Assembly: GCA_016196505.1 (NCBI GenBank)
Contig: JACPXO010000125.1
Location: 1 to 9,168, forward strand
Direction of reading: 5' to 3'
DNA: 9,168 nucleotides
Origin: Candidatus Omnitrophota bacterium
Lineage (GTDB): Bacteria > Omnitrophota > Gorgyraeia > 2-02-FULL-51-18
Part shown: one piece after another, positions 7,424-9,168 of the stretch
Position numbering within the stretch: position 1 is the stretch's first letter
Layout: every line of letters begins with the position of its first letter
Translations under genes and position numbers: made by a program
Notes under the pieces: model-generated
The model's input: only the letters and a program-made list of their open reading frames with translations
What the model was told of the DNA's origin: nothing
Database searches by the model: none

Positions 7424-8471
7424 TCCCTTTGGCCTCGGGGACGTTCTTTTCAGCATGACGCTCGTGGAAGTTTTGCGGCGGGGTTTTCCCGGCTGCCGCA
7501 TCGGGTTTCTGTGCAATGAGCGCACGGAGGGCCTGGTGCGGCTTAATCCCTCCATCGACACGACGTTCGTTTTTCACCGTGATCTCTTGCGGCGGTTATG
7601 GAAATGGCACTGGCTCATGACTTACCGGAAGCTCAAGGGGCTGGTGACGGCGATCCGGGAGGAAAGATTTGACACGGCGTTCGACCTTTCCTTGGGCAGG
7701 GAGTATTCTTTTTTGGCCTGGTGGGCGGGTGTACGCGAGCGAATCGGATTTGACTTTAAGCGCCGCGGATTTTTTCTCAATCGCCGTTTGAAGCTCTCGG
7801 GATATTCGGGCCGTCCGGTCGCTGATAGCCAGCTGGCTCTCCTGCGATGGGCGGGGATCGATGTTCCCGAGCCGCCACCGGCCATTTCGCTGCGCATTTC
7901 CGACCGCGTGAAAAACGAGGCCGAGGATTTCCTGAAAAAAAGCGGTTGGACGCCCGGGGAAACACTCATCAGTCTCGCGCCCGGAGGAGGGCGAAGCTGG
8001 GGCAAGGATGCCGTTTACAAACAATGGGACGCTCAGGCTTTCTCGGAAGCCGCCAACCGCTTCGCGTCGGGGGCTCCATGCCGGGTAGCTCTTTTGGGGG
8101 ACAAAAAAGAAGAGGACTTGCTGAAAGAGACGGCCCGGGGCTTAAAAGTGCCATGCGTGGTTTTGGCCGGTGAGTCTATGGAAAAAGTCGGCGCCTTTCT
8201 TTTAAGATCGAGTTTTTTGCTGGCCAATGACGGTGGGCTTGTGCATCTGGCCAACGCGCTTAAAATAAGGACGGTTTCAATTTTCGGGCCGGTAGACGAG
8301 ACCGTGTACGGTCCCTACCGGCCGTTAGTTCCGCACCGCGTGCTGACCGCGGAGGTGCCTTGCCGGCCCTGTTATCAAAACTTCTATTTTCCTCCTTGTC
8401 CGTTCGGACGGCGGTGCCTGACGGAGCTTAAAGTGGAAAAGGTGGTTGAAGCCATGAGAGCGGTGGCGTAA
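7401..8471 (+). CDS. GT9 family glycosyltransferase (heptosyltransferase-like), second of two, with C-terminal Cys cluster
   Basis: A 356-residue GT9 enzyme starting MKKFLIINPFGLGDVLFSM, with the presumed catalytic Asp at 14 in GLGD. Later motifs are ISLAPGGGRSWGKD at 190-203 with the donor-binding region, VALLGDKKEE at 229-238, LLANDGGLVHLANAL at 273-287 and IFGPVDETVYGP at 294-305. A four-cysteine cluster near the C-terminus, C-x2-C-x8-C-x5-C at residues 321, 324, 333 and 339, is seen in a subset of GT9 enzymes and looks like a possible metal-binding or structural element. It overlaps the first GT9 gene by 23 bases in another frame, so the two are coupled. They share only family motifs, so they probably add different residues or act at successive steps (inference). 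The acceptor may be lipid A core or a lipid-linked glycan; substrate cannot be assigned. Confidence 0.92.
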   Translation: MKKFLIINPFGLGDVLFSMTLVEVLRRGFPGCRIGFLCNERTEGLVRLNPSIDTTFVFHRDLLRRLWKWHWLMTYRKLKGLVTAIREERFDTAFDLSLGREYSFLAWWAGVRERIGFDFKRRGFFLNRRLKLSGYSGRPVADSQLALLRWAGIDVPEPPPAISLRISDRVKNEAEDFLKKSGWTPGETLISLAPGGGRSWGKDAVYKQWDAQAFSEAANRFASGAPCRVALLGDKKEEDLLKETARGLKVPCVVLAGESMEKVGAFLLRSSFLLANDGGLVHLANALKIRTVSIFGPVDETVYGPYRPLVPHRVLTAEVPCRPCYQNFYFPPCPFGRRCLTELKVEKVVEAMRAVA

Positions 8472-8483
8472 AAGAGAAAAACG

Positions 8484-9168
8484 ATGAGCGAAAAAACTCC
8501 TTTATCCGTGGTGGTCATTACCAAGAACGAGGCAGGCCGGATTGAGGACTGTCTGAGAAGCGTGGAATGGGCAGACGATCTCGTGGTGGTGGACGATGAG
8601 TCGACGGACGGGACTCCCGACATCGCCCGAAAATTCAACGCCAGGGTGTTTCAGAGGAAAATGGACATCGAGGGAAAACATCGGAATTACGCCTACGCGC
8701 TCGGCCGCCATTCGTGGGTCTTGAGTCTCGACGCCGACGAACGCGTGACGCCGGAGCTTCGGGATGAGATCAGAACGCTTCTCAAGGGGCAGGCCATTTG
8801 CAATGGTTACGCGATCCCCAGGCGCAATTTTCTGGGAAACACCTGGGTGCGGTACGGAGGGATGTACCCTTCCGCGCAGCTTCGCCTTTTCCGGAAAGAT
8901 AAATTCCGCTACGACGAAAAGGCCGAGGTGCACCCTCAGGCCTATATGCCCGATCCGCGCGGTTCACTCAAGCACGACATCCTTCACTACACCTACCGTG
9001 ATTTTACCGATGCCGTCGCTAAGCTCGACCGCCAGACCGATCTTGAGGCGCGGAAATGGTTCCGTGAAAAGAGAAAGGTGGGGGTTTTGGGGATCGTCAG
9101 AAAAATGATCGACCGTTTCTGGAAGGCCTACCGGGTCAAAGAAGGGTATCGCGACGGCGTCCCCGGGC
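8484..9168 (+). CDS. GT2 family glycosyltransferase, WaaE/KdtX-like (3'-truncated by window edge)
   Basis: An inverting GT-A glycosyltransferase that runs off the right edge without a stop; 228 codons are visible and the family is usually about 250 residues or somewhat longer, so most of it is here. The ATG at 8484 follows a weak purine-rich AAGAGA, 12 bases after the previous stop. Motifs in order are LSVVVITKNEAGRIEDCL at 7-24, VVVDDESTDGT at 34-44 with the nucleotide-binding acidic pair, GKHRNYA at 64-70, VLSLDADERV at 79-88 with the metal-binding D-x-D, IPRRNFLGNTWVRYGG at 111-126, QLRLFRKD at 132-139 and the VH at 149-150. This pattern fits the WaaE/KdtX group of LPS core beta-glucosyltransferases and related lipid-linked sugar transferases. 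An LPS-core role agrees with the two GT9 genes just upstream, but the sugar and acceptor are not provable here. Confidence 0.9.
   Translation, partial: MSEKTPLSVVVITKNEAGRIEDCLRSVEWADDLVVVDDESTDGTPDIARKFNARVFQRKMDIEGKHRNYAYALGRHSWVLSLDADERVTPELRDEIRTLLKGQAICNGYAIPRRNFLGNTWVRYGGMYPSAQLRLFRKDKFRYDEKAEVHPQAYMPDPRGSLKHDILHYTYRDFTDAVAKLDRQTDLEARKWFREKRKVGVLGIVRKMIDRFWKAYRVKEGYRDGVPG

Noticed and set aside
6860..7561. A 233-codon minus-strand frame opposite the two GT9 genes.
   Set aside because: It spans the junction of two well-supported genes on the other strand and its product looks like a compositional shadow with no domain.

Overview
The window holds ten protein-coding genes, all on the + strand and packed almost end to end. 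It is one stretch of a cell-surface polysaccharide or lipopolysaccharide locus. No gap between genes exceeds about 40 bases. I see no tRNA, rRNA, CRISPR array, insertion sequence or convincing terminator, and the minus-strand reading frames are all shadows. Base composition looks moderately GC-rich and uniform, with strong G/C third-position preference, so I see no sign of a recently acquired island inside the window.

Layout. (A) 2-1523 is a three-gene module: the C-terminal half of a NodU/CmcH-type O-carbamoyltransferase (cut by the window start), a 137-residue SxtJ-like membrane protein, and a 52-residue SxtK/DUF5989-like single-pass membrane peptide that is easily missed because of its size. 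(B) 1560-3803 holds two different GT4 (GT-B fold) glycosyltransferases, one mtfB-like and one WbaZ-like. (C) 3800-5206 is a polyprenyl-phosphate glycosylphosphotransferase that would start a lipid-linked glycan. (D) 5196-6416 is a polytopic O-antigen polymerase/ligase-like protein. (E) 6413-8471 holds two tandem GT9 heptosyltransferase-type enzymes. (F) 8484 to the window end is a GT2 glycosyltransferase of the WaaE/KdtX type, cut by the window end.

How they may work together (inference). The phosphotransferase would load the first sugar phosphate onto undecaprenyl phosphate at the inner membrane, and the GT4, GT9 and GT2 enzymes would extend it or a lipid A core. The Wzy/WaaL-like protein would polymerise or ligate the product on the periplasmic face. 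The carbamoyltransferase module would decorate a sugar hydroxyl with a carbamoyl group, perhaps at the membrane through its two small partners. Genes from 2694 to 8471 are joined by overlaps of 4, 11, 4 and 23 bases (the first at 3800), so they are very probably one translationally coupled transcript. No flippase, chain-length regulator or nucleotide-sugar biosynthesis gene lies in the window, so the pathway is incomplete here.

Organism. GT9 heptosyltransferase-like genes and a WaaE-like gene point to a Gram-negative, LPS-bearing bacterium. The mix of a saxitoxin-type carbamoyltransferase triad with these glycosyltransferases would fit an uncultured lineage such as Omnitrophota or Elusimicrobiota, or a deltaproteobacterial relative, but this placement is a low-confidence guess. 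The families are all known. The least understood part is the SxtJ/SxtK-like pair beside the carbamoyltransferase.
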